From Mycobacterium sp. NBC_00419 (GTDB lineage Bacteria; Actinomycetota; Actinomycetes; Mycobacteriales; Mycobacteriaceae), in assembly GCF_036023875.1 (NCBI RefSeq), contig NZ_CP107931.1:558001-622000 (forward strand): 64,000 nucleotides of DNA. Direction: 5' to 3'. Below are positions 29,875-39,450 of this stretch, one piece after another (the first letter of the stretch is position 1; each line of letters opens with the position of its first letter). Position numbers and translations under genes: made by a program. The notes beneath the pieces were generated by a model that was given only the letters and a program-made list of their open reading frames with translations, did not search any database and was not told where the DNA came from.

Positions 29875-31197
29875 ATGAGTACGCGGCAGCCGCTCGAGAC
29901 GGGCAGTGTGTTCGGGCGCGGCCCGCTATCACCCAGGGCCCGGTCCTGGCTGACCGTCGGCTGGCGGATGGCCCAGCTGGCGATCCTGGCACTGCTGGTC
30001 TACGCGGGGTGGCTGCTGCTCGGGCACATCCCCTACCGCATCGACATCGACGTCTACCGGATGGGCGCGCAGGCCTGGCTGGACGGACGCCCGCTCTACG
30101 CCGGCGACGCGACGTTCGCCACCCGCATCGGCCTCGACCTGCCGTTCACTTATCCGCCGCTGGCGGCGATCCTGTTCAGTCCGTTCGCCTGGCTGGGACT
30201 CGATGCCGCCAGTATCGCGATCACGGTGATCACCCTGGTGCTGCTGCTGGTGTCGATCTGGATCGTGCTGACCCGCCTGGACGTGTGGCAGCACTCGACG
30301 CTGACCGGCGAGCCGGCCTGGCTGCGGCGCTGCTGGCTGGCGGCGGGCATCGTGGCGCTCTCGGTGGTCTACCTCGAGCCCATCGCCGCCAACTTCGCCT
30401 TCGGCCAGATCAACGTCGTCCTGATGACGCTGGTGATCGCGGACTGCGTGCCACGGCGCACGCCGTGGCCGCGGGGACTGCTGCTCGGGATCGCCATCGC
30501 GTTCAAACTCACGCCTGCGGTGTTCCTGCTGTACTTCGTGCTGCGCCGCGACGTCCGCGCCACCGTGACGGCCTTCGCCTCGTTCCTCGCCGCCACTGCG
30601 GTGGGCTTCGCGTTCGCCTGGCGCGACTCCGTCGAGTACTGGACGACGACGGTGCGCCACACCGACCGCATCGGCAGCGCCGCGCTGAACACCAACCAGA
30701 ACATCGCGGGCTCGCTGGCGCGGCTCAGCCTGAGCCACACCACCCACCTGCTGCTGTGGGTCGCGGCCTGCTTCGCGGTGCTGGGGCTGACGGTCTGGGC
30801 GGTGCGGCGCGTCGCCCCCGCCGGAGAGCCGGCGCTGGCGCTGATCTGCGTGGCGCTGTTCGGCCTGATGGTCTCGCCGGTGTCGTGGTCACATCACTGG
30901 GTGTGGGCGCTGCCGACGATCGTCGTCACGTCGGTGCTGGCCTATCGGCGGCGCAACATCGCGCTCGCCGTGGTGAGCGCGGTAGGGGTGGCGCTGATGG
31001 TGTGGATCCCGCTGGAGTTGCTGCCCAAGCATCACGAGGAGACCGCCTCGTGGTGGCGGCAGCTGTTGGGGATGTCCTACGTGTGGTGGGCGCTGGCGGT
31101 GCTCGTGGTCGCCGGCCTGACGGTGCGCACGCCGACGGCTAGCCCGCGGCGGTCTCCGGGAACCGCGCCGGTGGCTGACCTGGTGCGGCCGGCTTAG
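29875..31197 (+). CDS. mptC: Alpha-(1->2)-mannosyltransferase MptC (GT87)
   Basis: MptC adds single alpha-1,2-mannose branches to the mannan backbone of lipomannan and lipoarabinomannan, using polyprenyl-phosphate-mannose. The 440-residue GT-C protein has about ten membrane segments, the catalytic loop [37 protein letters not shown], and [16 protein letters not shown], all GT87 hallmarks. Start is ATG 29875, 9 nt after a TAGTCT hexamer (29860-29865) that may be its -10 box, so its 5' UTR is very short or absent. The 3' end overlaps the convergent acyltransferase gene by 59 bp. Confidence 0.92.
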   Translation: MSTRQPLETGSVFGRGPLSPRARSWLTVGWRMAQLAILALLVYAGWLLLGHIPYRIDIDVYRMGAQAWLDGRPLYAGDATFATRIGLDLPFTYPPLAAILFSPFAWLGLDAASIAITVITLVLLLVSIWIVLTRLDVWQHSTLTGEPAWLRRCWLAAGIVALSVVYLEPIAANFAFGQINVVLMTLVIADCVPRRTPWPRGLLLGIAIAFKLTPAVFLLYFVLRRDVRATVTAFASFLAATAVGFAFAWRDSVEYWTTTVRHTDRIGSAALNTNQNIAGSLARLSLSHTTHLLLWVAACFAVLGLTVWAVRRVAPAGEPALALICVALFGLMVSPVSWSHHWVWALPTIVVTSVLAYRRRNIALAVVSAVGVALMVWIPLELLPKHHEETASWWRQLLGMSYVWWALAVLVVAGLTVRTPTASPRRSPGTAPVADLVRPA

Positions 31198-31876
31198 GGT
31201 CGGCCTGCCCCTCCTTGACCGACGCGGCGTAGATGTCGACGTACTCCTGGCCGGAGAGTTTCATCAGCTCGTAGATCACCTCGTCGATGACCGCCCGCTC
31301 GATGAACCGGTTGCCGGCCAGGCCGTCGAACCGGGAGAAGTCCATCGGCTTGCCGAACTTGACCGTCACCCGGCCGAAGCGCCACATCTTGGATCCGGGC
31401 GGGTTGACGACGTCGGTTCCGATCATCGCGACCGGAATCACCGGAACCCCGGTCTCCAGGGCCAGCCGGGCCAGGCCGGTCTTTCCCTTGTAGAGCCGGC
31501 CGTCCGGCGAGCGGGTGCCTTCGGGGTACATACCCAGCAGCTTGTCCTGGTTGAGCAGACGCTGGGCGGTGTCCAATGCGGCCTGCGCGGCGTCGGCGTC
31601 GGTGCGGTCGATCGGGACCTGGCCGGCCACGGTGTAGAACCACCGGTTGAACCAGCCTTTGAGTCCGGTGCCGGTGAAGTACTCCTGCTTGGCCAGGAAG
31701 GTGATCCGCCTGCGGACCACGAGCGGGAGGTAGAAGCTGTCCGCGACCGCGAGGTGGTTGCTGGCCAGAATGGCCGGGCCGTTGTCTGGAACATATTCCA
31801 GCCCTTCGACTTTCGGCCTACCGAGCAAAGACAGCAACGGTCCCATGAAGATGTACTTGAACAGCCAATACCACAT
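31139..31876 (-). CDS. 1-acyl-sn-glycerol-3-phosphate acyltransferase, PlsC type (Rv2182c-like)
   Basis: The 245-residue enzyme acylates lysophosphatidic acid or a related lysolipid at the membrane. The acyltransferase motifs are in order: NHLAVAD (HX4D), a GQVPIDR motif, YPEGTRS (EGTR) and VIPVAMIG. The N-terminus [15 protein letters not shown] is a membrane-associating helix. The start ATG 31876 has GGGAGG upstream. The Pro-rich C-terminal tail lies over the mptC 3' end on the other strand. Confidence 0.92.
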   Translation of the reverse strand: MWYWLFKYIFMGPLLSLLGRPKVEGLEYVPDNGPAILASNHLAVADSFYLPLVVRRRITFLAKQEYFTGTGLKGWFNRWFYTVAGQVPIDRTDADAAQAALDTAQRLLNQDKLLGMYPEGTRSPDGRLYKGKTGLARLALETGVPVIPVAMIGTDVVNPPGSKMWRFGRVTVKFGKPMDFSRFDGLAGNRFIERAVIDEVIYELMKLSGQEYVDIYAASVKEGQADPKPAAPGQPPARFPETAAG

Positions 31877-31953
31877 GGAGCCTCCCAATCGGGCGCGCGC
31901 TTTGCGCTAACTCTACCCAGGTGCCGGGGCACCGACCACAGGTCGGTTCCGGT

Positions 31954-32358
31954 TCACACCGGATCTTCAGACGCCGGCCCGGGGAAGTCCTCCACGGTGA
32001 CCGGGATGTGTTGGTAGCGGCTGCGCGGGGACTCCGACGGGTCGGGCACCTCGCCCTCGGTGGCCGCGGGTCCGTCCGGACCGAAGGACGCACCCGCATC
32101 CCCGGCCATCGACCGGATCACCGTCATGAGCGTCACGCTGTGCTCGGCGATCACCGTCAGCAGCGGGTGCTGCTCACCGTTGACCAGTGCCGCCAGGGCA
32201 CACACCGGGCACCACACCTGCTGGCACTTGGCCGGGCCGTTGTCCGGGTTGGCGGCCATCGCCGCCGCGGCACGCACCGCCGGGTCCAGGCGGTCCAGGA
32301 TCGCCTGAGCCAGGGCGCGCAACTCGGGCCCGATGTCGGGGTGGCTGGTGCCACTCAC
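31954..32358 (-). CDS. Conserved hypothetical protein with a CxxC motif (Rv2183c-like)
   Basis: The protein of about 134 residues has a helical N-terminal half and a single Cys cluster (KCQQVWCPVCALAAL) that could bind zinc, followed by an acidic, Pro-rich tail. No catalytic motif is visible. I chose GTG 32358, which overlaps the ATPase stop as GTGA; GTG 32367 is also in frame. It is the last gene of a leftward group with the ArsA-like ATPase and an SRPBCC protein. Confidence 0.8.
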   Translation of the reverse strand: MSGTSHPDIGPELRALAQAILDRLDPAVRAAAAMAANPDNGPAKCQQVWCPVCALAALVNGEQHPLLTVIAEHSVTLMTVIRSMAGDAGASFGPDGPAATEGEVPDPSESPRSRYQHIPVTVEDFPGPASEDPV

Positions 32359-33644
32359 GCCGGCCACACCTCCGGATTGGGTCGAAAGCGCACTGTCAGC
32401 TCATTGCCGCGCAGTGCCGCATCGGTCACGGTGCATCGGCGCAGAACCGATGCGAGCCGAACCCGGCGTCGCATCCCGGCTACGCCGATGATCAGGTCGT
32501 CGTCGACTCGTCCCAGCGTCAGCGTGCCGGAGTCGACCTGCGGCAACTCTAGCCGCATGCGATAGACCGCATCGAGGCCGGAGCCAGACTCCCGGTCGAC
32601 GACGGGCCGCAGCGGCCCGGGCGGCGGCGAGCCGTCCCGGCGCCGCACACTGTCCAGCAGCTGGCCGAGTGCCTTGGGCCCGATCGGCTCGCCGGCCAGA
32701 TGCGGGGCCAGGATCAGCGCGACGTCACCGGTCGCGGTGCTCAGTTCGTCGAGGACGACCCGTTGCTCGGAGATCCGCTCGGCATACCAGTCGAAGGCGG
32801 GGTGATCGGGCAGGTTGCGGTACTCGTACGAATCGTCCTGGACCAGAACCTGGTTGACGATCAGCTCGGCGACCCGCACCCCCATCAGGGCCAGCGAGCC
32901 CAGGGTGCGCACGGCTTCGGCCGCGACCACCCGCTCGGCGGTGAGCACCAAGTGGGCGCTGACCCGCTCGCCGTCGGTGAGCAGTGCCGACAGCGCTTCC
33001 ATGCCGCCCGCGATCGACTCGACCACGGCGACGGTGGCCGCACCCCTGATGTCCTCGGCAGCCGAACTCAGCCTGCGGTGACGCGGCCAGGCCCGCTCGA
33101 CGTACATGGCGAACGCGGCGGGCAGCGTCAACATCCGCATCGCATCGGCCGTCGATGCACAGTCCACCACCACGTAGTCCCACTTCCCGCCGGCGGCCAG
33201 TGCGGAAACCTCGGCAAGGCCCAGTACCTCCTGCACTCCGGGGAATGTCGAAAGCTCTTCGGGTGCAAGATCTTTGAGATCAGACTCGGGGAACCGCCCG
33301 GCCAGCACCGGGGCGACGGTGCGCCACCGCGCCTCCAGCAGAGACAGCGTGTCCAGCGCCAGTGCGTCGAGGTGGCCCGCGCCGCCCGCACCCAGTTCCT
33401 GCTCAGTGAGGATCCGCACCGGCTCCCGGTCGCCGGTCGGCGGGACCGGCACGCCCAGCACGTCACCGAGGGAATGCGCCTGGTCGGTGGACACCACCAG
33501 CACCCGGTCGCCCGCCAGGGCGGCCCGCACCGCGGTCGCGCAGGCCAGCGTGGACTTGCCTACTCCCCCTTTGCCGACGAAGAAGCTGATCCGGGCCCGG
33601 GCTGCGGAGCCCGCATCGGCGGCGGGAGGGTCATCGGGCTTCAC
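32355..33644 (-). CDS. ArsA/Get3-like P-loop ATPase (Rv2184c-like)
   Basis: The 429-residue protein has the deviant Walker A of the ArsA/MinD class (FFVGKGGVGKSTLACATAV), a switch I region (VVSTDQAHSLGDVLG) and a switch II region (WDYVVVDCASTADAMRML). An insertion domain and a C-terminal beta-rich part follow. ArsA/Get3 proteins couple ATP to transport or membrane protein targeting; the role of the mycobacterial member is unknown. GTG start at 33644 directly abuts the upstream SRPBCC gene, and its stop overlaps Rv2183c-like, so the three are one transcript. Confidence 0.88.
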   Translation of the reverse strand: MKPDDPPAADAGSAARARISFFVGKGGVGKSTLACATAVRAALAGDRVLVVSTDQAHSLGDVLGVPVPPTGDREPVRILTEQELGAGGAGHLDALALDTLSLLEARWRTVAPVLAGRFPESDLKDLAPEELSTFPGVQEVLGLAEVSALAAGGKWDYVVVDCASTADAMRMLTLPAAFAMYVERAWPRHRRLSSAAEDIRGAATVAVVESIAGGMEALSALLTDGERVSAHLVLTAERVVAAEAVRTLGSLALMGVRVAELIVNQVLVQDDSYEYRNLPDHPAFDWYAERISEQRVVLDELSTATGDVALILAPHLAGEPIGPKALGQLLDSVRRRDGSPPPGPLRPVVDRESGSGLDAVYRMRLELPQVDSGTLTLGRVDDDLIIGVAGMRRRVRLASVLRRCTVTDAALRGNELTVRFRPNPEVWPA

Positions 33645-34079
33645 TCAGCCCTCGACCCACTTCTTCAGGTCCTTCAGCGCGGTGTCGGTCAGCCTGCGTT
33701 CGGCCTTGCGTTTGAGCAGCCCGATCATCGGGATCATCAGGTCCACCGAGAGCTCATAGGTGACGTCGGTCCCAGAACCGTTGGGCGCCAGGATATATGC
33801 ACCGTCGAGCGCCTTGAGCAGCGAGCTGGATACCAGCGACCAGCGCACCGATGTGCGCTCGGGCGGCCACACGTAGGACAGCACCATGGTGTCCCGCAGC
33901 ACCGCGGCGTCGAGATGCAGCCGTGCCGTCAGCGGGAAACCCTGTTCGTCGGACTCGAGAACCTCGGTCTCCTTGTACTCCGACACCCACTGCGGATAGG
34001 AACCGATGTCGGCGATCACGTCCATCACGGTGCGTGGATCCGCATCGATGTAGATGGTTTGCGACGTTTTGTCAGCCAC
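33645..34079 (-). CDS. SRPBCC-family lipid- or ligand-binding protein (Rv2185c-like)
   Basis: The 144-residue protein has the START/SRPBCC fold pattern: an N-terminal strand (SQTIYIDADPRTVMDVIADIGSYPQWV), central beta strands, and a long C-terminal helix (LLKRKAERRLTDTALKDLKKWVEG). It corresponds to the TB16.3 family. Such proteins bind hydrophobic ligands; the ligand is unknown. GTG start at 34079; the gene ends exactly where the ATPase gene begins. Confidence 0.87.
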   Translation of the reverse strand: MADKTSQTIYIDADPRTVMDVIADIGSYPQWVSEYKETEVLESDEQGFPLTARLHLDAAVLRDTMVLSYVWPPERTSVRWSLVSSSLLKALDGAYILAPNGSGTDVTYELSVDLMIPMIGLLKRKAERRLTDTALKDLKKWVEG

Positions 34080-34138
34080 TGATGCCTTGCCTCCTTGGCC
34101 ACAAACGGTACCCTCCCGGCCCGCGGTGTGACCTCATA

Positions 34139-34528
34139 TCACCGCTGGGGGGCGACCCCCACCGGACGGGCCGCCTCCAGCGCGGCTTTGACCTCGAAGG
34201 CCATCCGCTTGCCGGCCACCCGGCGCTGGTGGGTCAGCTTGGGCAGGTTCATCTTCGCCAGCTGCCAGGCCGCCGCACCGGTCGGCTCGGCGTGCAGGAA
34301 GTAGTGCAGCAGAACACCGTCGAGCACGGGTTCCAGCCAGATCTCCATGGTGCCGGTCAGCGGCCCTGCGACCGTCCAGCGCACCCCTTTGTCGGCGCGG
34401 TCCTCGACGACCTCCAGGCGCAGGTCCGGCCACCATCTCCGCCATCCCGCCGGATCGGACACCGCGCGGCCGACGGCGGCCGGATCCGCGGCGACGAAGG
34501 TCTCGTCGGCGATCTGGATGCTGTGCAT
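34139..34528 (-). CDS. SRPBCC-family protein (Rv2186c-like)
   Basis: The 129-residue protein begins MHSIQIADETFVAADPAAVGRAVSDPAGWRRWWPDLRLEV, a typical polyketide-cyclase/START N-terminus, and ends with a basic helical segment. ATG 34528 was chosen over ATG 34552, since it begins right at the domain. It is the second SRPBCC gene in a row, 59 nt upstream of the first on the same strand, and the two may be ancient paralogues. Function unknown. Confidence 0.82.
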   Translation of the reverse strand: MHSIQIADETFVAADPAAVGRAVSDPAGWRRWWPDLRLEVVEDRADKGVRWTVAGPLTGTMEIWLEPVLDGVLLHYFLHAEPTGAAAWQLAKMNLPKLTHQRRVAGKRMAFEVKAALEAARPVGVAPQR

Positions 34529-34652
34529 GCCACAAGCTTCACATATCGGCATGTCCAGCCGATCGCGGCCCGGCCGGTGAAGGCCGTCACAGCCGAGCCG
34601 CGCGGTTGACTAGGCTGGACGGAATCCAAGCGCGATTCCACAAGGGGTTCAT

Positions 34653-36473
34653 GTGCGTGAGTACAGCGTTCCGGCGCCGTTCACCATCGGCGAGAACGAC
34701 AACGTCGTCAGCTCGGTCTACGAACACGAGCGCGACGATCCGGACTATGTGATCCTGCAGCGCCTGGTCGACGGCGCCTGGACCGACGTGACGTGTGCCG
34801 AGGTGGCCGCCCAGATCCGCTCGGCGGCGCTGGGATTGATCGCGTCAGGCGTGCAGGCCGGCGACCGGGTGGCGATCCTGTCCGGGACCCGCTACGAGTG
34901 GGTGATCCTGGACTACGCGATCCTGTCCGTCGGCGGCGTCACCGTGCCGATCTACGAGACCTCCTCGGCCGAGCAGGTGCGGTGGGTGCTGGAGGACTCC
35001 GGCGCCGTGGCGGTGTTCACCGAGACCGACGGGCATACGCAGATGGTCGCCGAGTTGCGCGGCGAGCTGCCCGCGCTGCGCACGTCGCTGCGGGTCGAGG
35101 CGCTCGACGAGCTCGCCGAGGCCGCCGCCACGGTGGACGGCGCCGAACTCAGCCGCCGGCTCGACGGTCTGCGCTCGGAAGATCCGGCCACGCTGATCTA
35201 CACCTCGGGCACCACCGGCAGGCCCAAGGGCGTGCAGTTGACGCACTCCAACCTGTTGCACGAGACACGTGGCGCCGCAACGTGTTTCCCAACCCTGCTG
35301 CGACAGCACGAACGGCTGCTGGTGTTCCTGCCGCTGGCGCACGTGCTGGCCCGCGCGCTGTCGATGACCGCGTTCGCCAACAAGGTCACGCTGGGCTACA
35401 CCAGCGACATCAAGAACCTGGTTCCGATGCTGCAGGTCTTCAAGCCCACCATCGTGGTATCGGTGCCGCGGGTCTTCGAAAAGGTCTACAACACAGCGGA
35501 ATTGAATGCCCGCGACAGCGGGAAGGGCCGGATCTTCGACCTGGCGGTCAAGACCGCGATCGCGTACAGCGAAGCGCTGGAGGCCGGCGGGCAGGAGCGA
35601 AGCGACTCGGGGAAAGGATCCGGCGGGCCCAACCTGGTGCTCAAAGCCGGGCACGCGGTGTTCGACCGGCTGGTCTACGGCAAGCTGCGCGCCGCCCTCG
35701 GCGGTGACTGCCACGCGGCGATCTCCGGCGGCGCGCCGCTGGGCAAGCGGCTCGGTCACTTCTACCGGGGCGTGGGGCTGTCGATCTACGAGGGCTACGG
35801 GCTGACCGAGACCAGCGCCGCGATCACGGTGAACCGCATCGGTGAACTCAAGGTCGGCTCCGTCGGAAAGCTGGTGCCGGGCAACAGCATGACGATCGCC
35901 GGCGACGGTGAGTTGCTGGTCAAGGGCGGCGTGGTGTTCAGCGGGTACTGGCGCAACGAGAAGGCCACCGGAGAGGCGATCGTCGACGGGTGGTTCCACA
36001 CCGGCGATCTGGCCAGCATCGACTCCGAGGGATTTCTGTCGATCACCGGCCGCAAGAAGGAGATCATCGTCACCGCAGGCGGCAAGAACGTCGCACCCGC
36101 GGTGCTCGAGGACGCGCTGCGGGCGCATCCCCTGATCAGCCAGGCGATGGCCGTCGGGGACAAGCAGCCGTTCATCGGTGCGCTGATCGCCATCGACCCG
36201 GAAGCCTTCGACGTCTGGAAGCAGCACCACGGCAAGTCCGCCGAGGCGTCGGTGGGAGACCTCCGCGAGGACCCGGACCTGCTGGGCGAGATCGAACTGG
36301 CCATCAAGGACGCCAATCAGCATGTGTCCCATGCCGAGTCGATCCGCAAGTTCCGGATTCTGCCGTGCGACTTCACGGTGCTCACCGGCGAGCTCACCCC
36401 GACCCTGAAGGTCAAGCGCAACGTCGTCGCCGAGAAGTTCGCCGACGAGATCGACGCGATCTACGCCAAGTAG
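34653..36473 (+). CDS. fadD15: Long-chain fatty-acid--CoA ligase FadD15
   Basis: FadD15 activates fatty acids to acyl-CoA through acyl-AMP. The 606-residue protein has the AMP-binding P-loop [21 protein letters not shown], the [11 protein letters not shown] motif, [35 protein letters not shown] of the hinge and C-terminal domain, and ends near [22 protein letters not shown] short Ser/Gly-rich insertion ([14 protein letters not shown]) lies near residue 320. Start is GTG 34653. The 3' end overlaps the convergent acyltransferase-3 gene by 13 bp. Confidence 0.94.
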   Translation: MREYSVPAPFTIGENDNVVSSVYEHERDDPDYVILQRLVDGAWTDVTCAEVAAQIRSAALGLIASGVQAGDRVAILSGTRYEWVILDYAILSVGGVTVPIYETSSAEQVRWVLEDSGAVAVFTETDGHTQMVAELRGELPALRTSLRVEALDELAEAAATVDGAELSRRLDGLRSEDPATLIYTSGTTGRPKGVQLTHSNLLHETRGAATCFPTLLRQHERLLVFLPLAHVLARALSMTAFANKVTLGYTSDIKNLVPMLQVFKPTIVVSVPRVFEKVYNTAELNARDSGKGRIFDLAVKTAIAYSEALEAGGQERSDSGKGSGGPNLVLKAGHAVFDRLVYGKLRAALGGDCHAAISGGAPLGKRLGHFYRGVGLSIYEGYGLTETSAAITVNRIGELKVGSVGKLVPGNSMTIAGDGELLVKGGVVFSGYWRNEKATGEAIVDGWFHTGDLASIDSEGFLSITGRKKEIIVTAGGKNVAPAVLEDALRAHPLISQAMAVGDKQPFIGALIAIDPEAFDVWKQHHGKSAEASVGDLREDPDLLGEIELAIKDANQHVSHAESIRKFRILPCDFTVLTGELTPTLKVKRNVVAEKFADEIDAIYAK

Positions 36474-37585
36474 GCGCGGGCCGTCAGCCGGCGTAACAGC
36501 CACGCCAGCGGAATCGTGAGCACGAGCGTGGCAGCGAGCAACCCGGTCATCGAGCCGGTGAACAGTGGCCAGCGCAGCACCTCGGCGAGCACGAGGGCCA
36601 TCACCAGCACGTGGAGAAGGAAGATCTCGTAGGAGATCTCACCCAGCCAGACCATCGGCTTGCTGGCGAGCAGGCGGTGGACCAGTCCGCGGTCGCCCAA
36701 TGCCAGTGGCGCCACGGCCAACGCCGCCACCACGGCGTAGAGAGCGGTCTTGGTCAGCGGCTCCCAGATCTGTACCGGTCCCATGGTGATCGACCCGGCC
36801 AGTGGCGTGCACACCACGAGGAAACCGCACAGCGCGACGGGTAGCGCGATCCGCGCCGGACAACGGACTCCCATCTCGGCCAGGACGGCCAGCGCCATGC
36901 CGCCTGCGAAGGCCGCGAGATGGGCGGGCAACCACATGCCTGCGGAGTTGGGCAGCCAGTCGGTGCCGCTCACCACGAGCTGCCACACCAGGCTGATCGA
37001 GGCCAGCCCGGCCAGACCCGTCAGCAGGCGCGCCGGGCGCCACCGGTCAGCGCACAGGACGGTGGTCAGCACCCACGCGATGGCCGGCAGCAGCGCATAG
37101 AAGCTCACCTCGACAGCGAGACTCCAGGTCTGGGACAGGCCGCGGTGCAGGTAGGTCAGCAGATAGTTGTCGGTGTAGATCTGGGTCAGCGTGAGATGGC
37201 GGGCCAGGCCGGCCCAGCTCTGTCCGGGGTTGGGCCCGGCGGAGAAGACCGAATACACGGCGTAGGCCAGCAATACGGTCACGACGTAGGCCGGCATGAT
37301 GCGACGCATTCGCCGGCGCGCATAGTCGGCCGCCGCCGGAGCCGGTGCGCTGGTGGCGGCCGCCGTGACCCACGGGCCGAACAGAAGGAATCCGGACAGC
37401 GCGAAGAAGATCGCGACCCCGATCTCCAGGCGCGCCGCCATGGCGCCGACGTAGCCGTGCGACAGCGTGCCGGTCGCGAAGGCCGCGTGCGTGCCCACCA
37501 CCAGCAGCGCCGCCACCGCGCGCAGTCCGGTCAGCGAGTCGGTCCGGGGACGGCAACGCCGAACGTCGACCTGGCTGACTAACAC
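36461..37585 (-). CDS. Acyltransferase family 3 (OafA/NolL-like) membrane protein
   Basis: The protein of about 374 residues is a membrane O-acyltransferase. It begins with the family pattern [22 protein letters not shown] (His as the likely catalytic residue), then [20 protein letters not shown] and [13 protein letters not shown], and it has roughly ten membrane segments. Such enzymes put acetyl, succinyl or longer acyl groups on glycans or lipids. Start is GTG 37585; the frame also runs back to TTG 37606. It sits between fadD15 and pimB' where Mtb has nothing, so it may modify a mannolipid or glycolipid; this is inference from position only. Confidence 0.87.
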   Translation of the reverse strand: MLVSQVDVRRCRPRTDSLTGLRAVAALLVVGTHAAFATGTLSHGYVGAMAARLEIGVAIFFALSGFLLFGPWVTAAATSAPAPAAADYARRRMRRIMPAYVVTVLLAYAVYSVFSAGPNPGQSWAGLARHLTLTQIYTDNYLLTYLHRGLSQTWSLAVEVSFYALLPAIAWVLTTVLCADRWRPARLLTGLAGLASISLVWQLVVSGTDWLPNSAGMWLPAHLAAFAGGMALAVLAEMGVRCPARIALPVALCGFLVVCTPLAGSITMGPVQIWEPLTKTALYAVVAALAVAPLALGDRGLVHRLLASKPMVWLGEISYEIFLLHVLVMALVLAEVLRWPLFTGSMTGLLAATLVLTIPLAWLLRRLTARAYLA

Positions 37586-37626
37586 GGGGCGAGGGTAGCC
37601 ACCCAAGCCAAGAATCCGCTGAGCCG

Positions 37627-38280
37627 CTAGATCAGCCCGGCGACGAAGTTGGCTGCCTGCTGCGGGTAGGGCGGCAGTTCGTAGGCGCTGTGCGCGGCAC
37701 GTTCGCGGCCGTTGGAGCAGATCGGGTCACCCGGCACACACACGTCGATGGCGCGGCCCGCGAATGCACCGGTGCTGCTCAGTGGAGCGCCGAAGCGGGC
37801 GCCCGGGTTGCCGAACACCGCGACCGCGGCGACGCGGCCGGCCGCATCGGGCGGCAGCGGGGCGGCCGACCCGATGCTGCCGATGCGGTCGCCGACCGGC
37901 GGCACCCCGGCCAGCATCGACACCGCGGCCGCTCCCTGGGAGAAGCCGCCGAGTACCAGCCTGGTCTGCGGGCACCGCAGGCCCATGTCGGCGATGCGCG
38001 CCGCCGCGTCGTCGGCGCCTGCCGCCGCGGCCAGGAAATTCAGGCTCGCCGGGTAGTTGACGCCGTAGACGCCCAGCGAGCGGCCCCCGAGTTGCGGGGC
38101 CAGGGCATCGGCGAAGGCCTGACCCACCCGCCCGGGTCCGGGCGGTTCGCCGGTGCCGCGGGCGAAGATGACCTCGACGTCGGGGCAGCCGTCGTCGGCC
38201 GCCGCCGGGACGGCGGTCACCAGGGTCGCGGCCGCCAGCACCACGGCGGCCAGCGCCCTGAACAGTGGCGGGGTGTACAT
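37627..38280 (-). CDS. Secreted cutinase-like esterase (Culp family)
   Basis: The 217-residue protein has a signal peptide (MYTPPLFRALAAVVLAAATLVTAVPAAA, cut before DDGCPD), the cutinase start CPDVEVIFARGTGEPPG, the nucleophile motif GGFSQGAAAV, and the acid/His part DVCVPGDPICSNGRERAAHSAYE with a disulfide-type Cys pair. Mycobacterial cutinase-like proteins are secreted lipases, phospholipases or esterases. ATG 38280 was chosen for the signal peptide, though the frame is open upstream. It lies 11 nt downstream of pimB' and upstream of the acyltransferase-3 gene on the same strand. Confidence 0.9.
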   Translation of the reverse strand: MYTPPLFRALAAVVLAAATLVTAVPAAADDGCPDVEVIFARGTGEPPGPGRVGQAFADALAPQLGGRSLGVYGVNYPASLNFLAAAAGADDAAARIADMGLRCPQTRLVLGGFSQGAAAVSMLAGVPPVGDRIGSIGSAAPLPPDAAGRVAAVAVFGNPGARFGAPLSSTGAFAGRAIDVCVPGDPICSNGRERAAHSAYELPPYPQQAANFVAGLI

Positions 38281-38290
38281 CGGCTCATGG

Positions 38291-39439
38291 TCACACGAGC
38301 GGAGCGGGCGGACACAGAAGTTCGGCGAGTCTGGCGGTCCGAGCGGCCCACGACCAGTCCTGGGCGACCCATCGGCGCCCGGCCTCCCCCATCCGCGCGG
38401 CCAGCGCCGGGTCGGCCAGCACGGCACTGACAGCGTCGACGATCTCGGCTAGTGAACGTCCGTCGACCACACGCCCGGTCTCGCCGTCGCGAACGGTCTC
38501 CGGCGCGCCGCCGGACCGGCCCGCGACCACCGGCACCCCGGTTGCCGAGGCTTCCAGGAACACGATCCCCAGCCCTTCGACGTCGAGTCCGTAACCCCTT
38601 GTGCGACAAGGCATCGCGAAGACATCGGCCATCGCGTAGTGGGCCGGCAGCTCGGCACTGGGTACGCCGCCGGTGAACACCACGTGCTCGCCGACACCGC
38701 CGTCGCGGGCCAGCCGGCGCAGCTGATCAGCGTGTGGACCGCCCCCGACGATCACCAGCGCGGCGCCCTCGACGCGACGCCGGATCTCCGGCAGCGCCCG
38801 GATGAGCATGTCCTGCCCCTTGCGCGGGACCAGCCGGGACACGCAGACGACGGTGGGGCGTCCACCCAGCCGGTAGCGCGCACGCAGTTCCTCGCGCGCA
38901 GCGGGATCCGGACGGAACCGGTCAGTGTCCACGCCGGACGGGAGGTGCTGGAGATTGACCTTGGGCCCGAACGCCGAGGCGAACCTGCCCCTGGTGTAGT
39001 CGCTGACGAACGTGACCACGTCGGTGGTGTCGCCGATGCGGCGCAGGGCCGAGCGGGCACCCGGCAGCATGGACCAGCCCACCTCGTGACCGTGGGTGCT
39101 GGCCACCACCCAGCTGGCCCCGGCGCGGCGCGCACGGTTGGCCAGCAGGGCCAACGGGGCCGCCGCACCGAACCACACCGTCTCAATGTCGTGCTCGGCG
39201 ATCAGGGCGCGCATCCGGCGGTCGACAGCCGGCTCCGGCAGCATCAGCGTGCCGGGATGCCGCACCACCCGGTAACCGGCTGCGGCGTCGTAGTCCTCGC
39301 AGCCCTTCCACCGCGGGGCATACACCGTCAGCTGGTGTTCACCGGTAGCGGCCAGCCGGCCGACGAACTGCTCGAGGTAGGACTGGATGCCGCCGGGGCG
39401 CGGCGGAAAGTCATTGGTGACCAGCAGGACTCGCGTCAT
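38291..39439 (-). CDS. pimB: GDP-mannose-dependent mannosyltransferase PimB'
   Basis: PimB' adds the second mannose to phosphatidylinositol monomannoside, starting the PIM/LM/LAM pathway on the cytoplasmic side. The 382-residue GT4 (GT-B fold) enzyme begins VLLVTNDFPPRPGGIQSYLEQF. It has VCVSRLVPRKGQDMLIRALP at the domain linker and the EX7E motif EGLGIVFLE plus GGAPETV in the donor site. ATG 39439 matches the family start, though the frame is open upstream. It is 11 nt after the Rv2189c-like gene and before the cutinase gene. Confidence 0.94.
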   Translation of the reverse strand: MTRVLLVTNDFPPRPGGIQSYLEQFVGRLAATGEHQLTVYAPRWKGCEDYDAAAGYRVVRHPGTLMLPEPAVDRRMRALIAEHDIETVWFGAAAPLALLANRARRAGASWVVASTHGHEVGWSMLPGARSALRRIGDTTDVVTFVSDYTRGRFASAFGPKVNLQHLPSGVDTDRFRPDPAAREELRARYRLGGRPTVVCVSRLVPRKGQDMLIRALPEIRRRVEGAALVIVGGGPHADQLRRLARDGGVGEHVVFTGGVPSAELPAHYAMADVFAMPCRTRGYGLDVEGLGIVFLEASATGVPVVAGRSGGAPETVRDGETGRVVDGRSLAEIVDAVSAVLADPALAARMGEAGRRWVAQDWSWAARTARLAELLCPPAPLV

Positions 39440-39450
39440 CGCTTCACACG

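Noticed and set aside
29835..31142. A 435-residue Arg/Ala-rich open frame in another frame over mptC
   Set aside because: It is a high-GC shadow of mptC, which has clear GT87 motifs and membrane segments.
32669..34082. Plus-strand frames opposite the ArsA-like ATPase and SRPBCC gene
   Set aside because: No ribosome binding site or family motif; composition is that of an antisense shadow.
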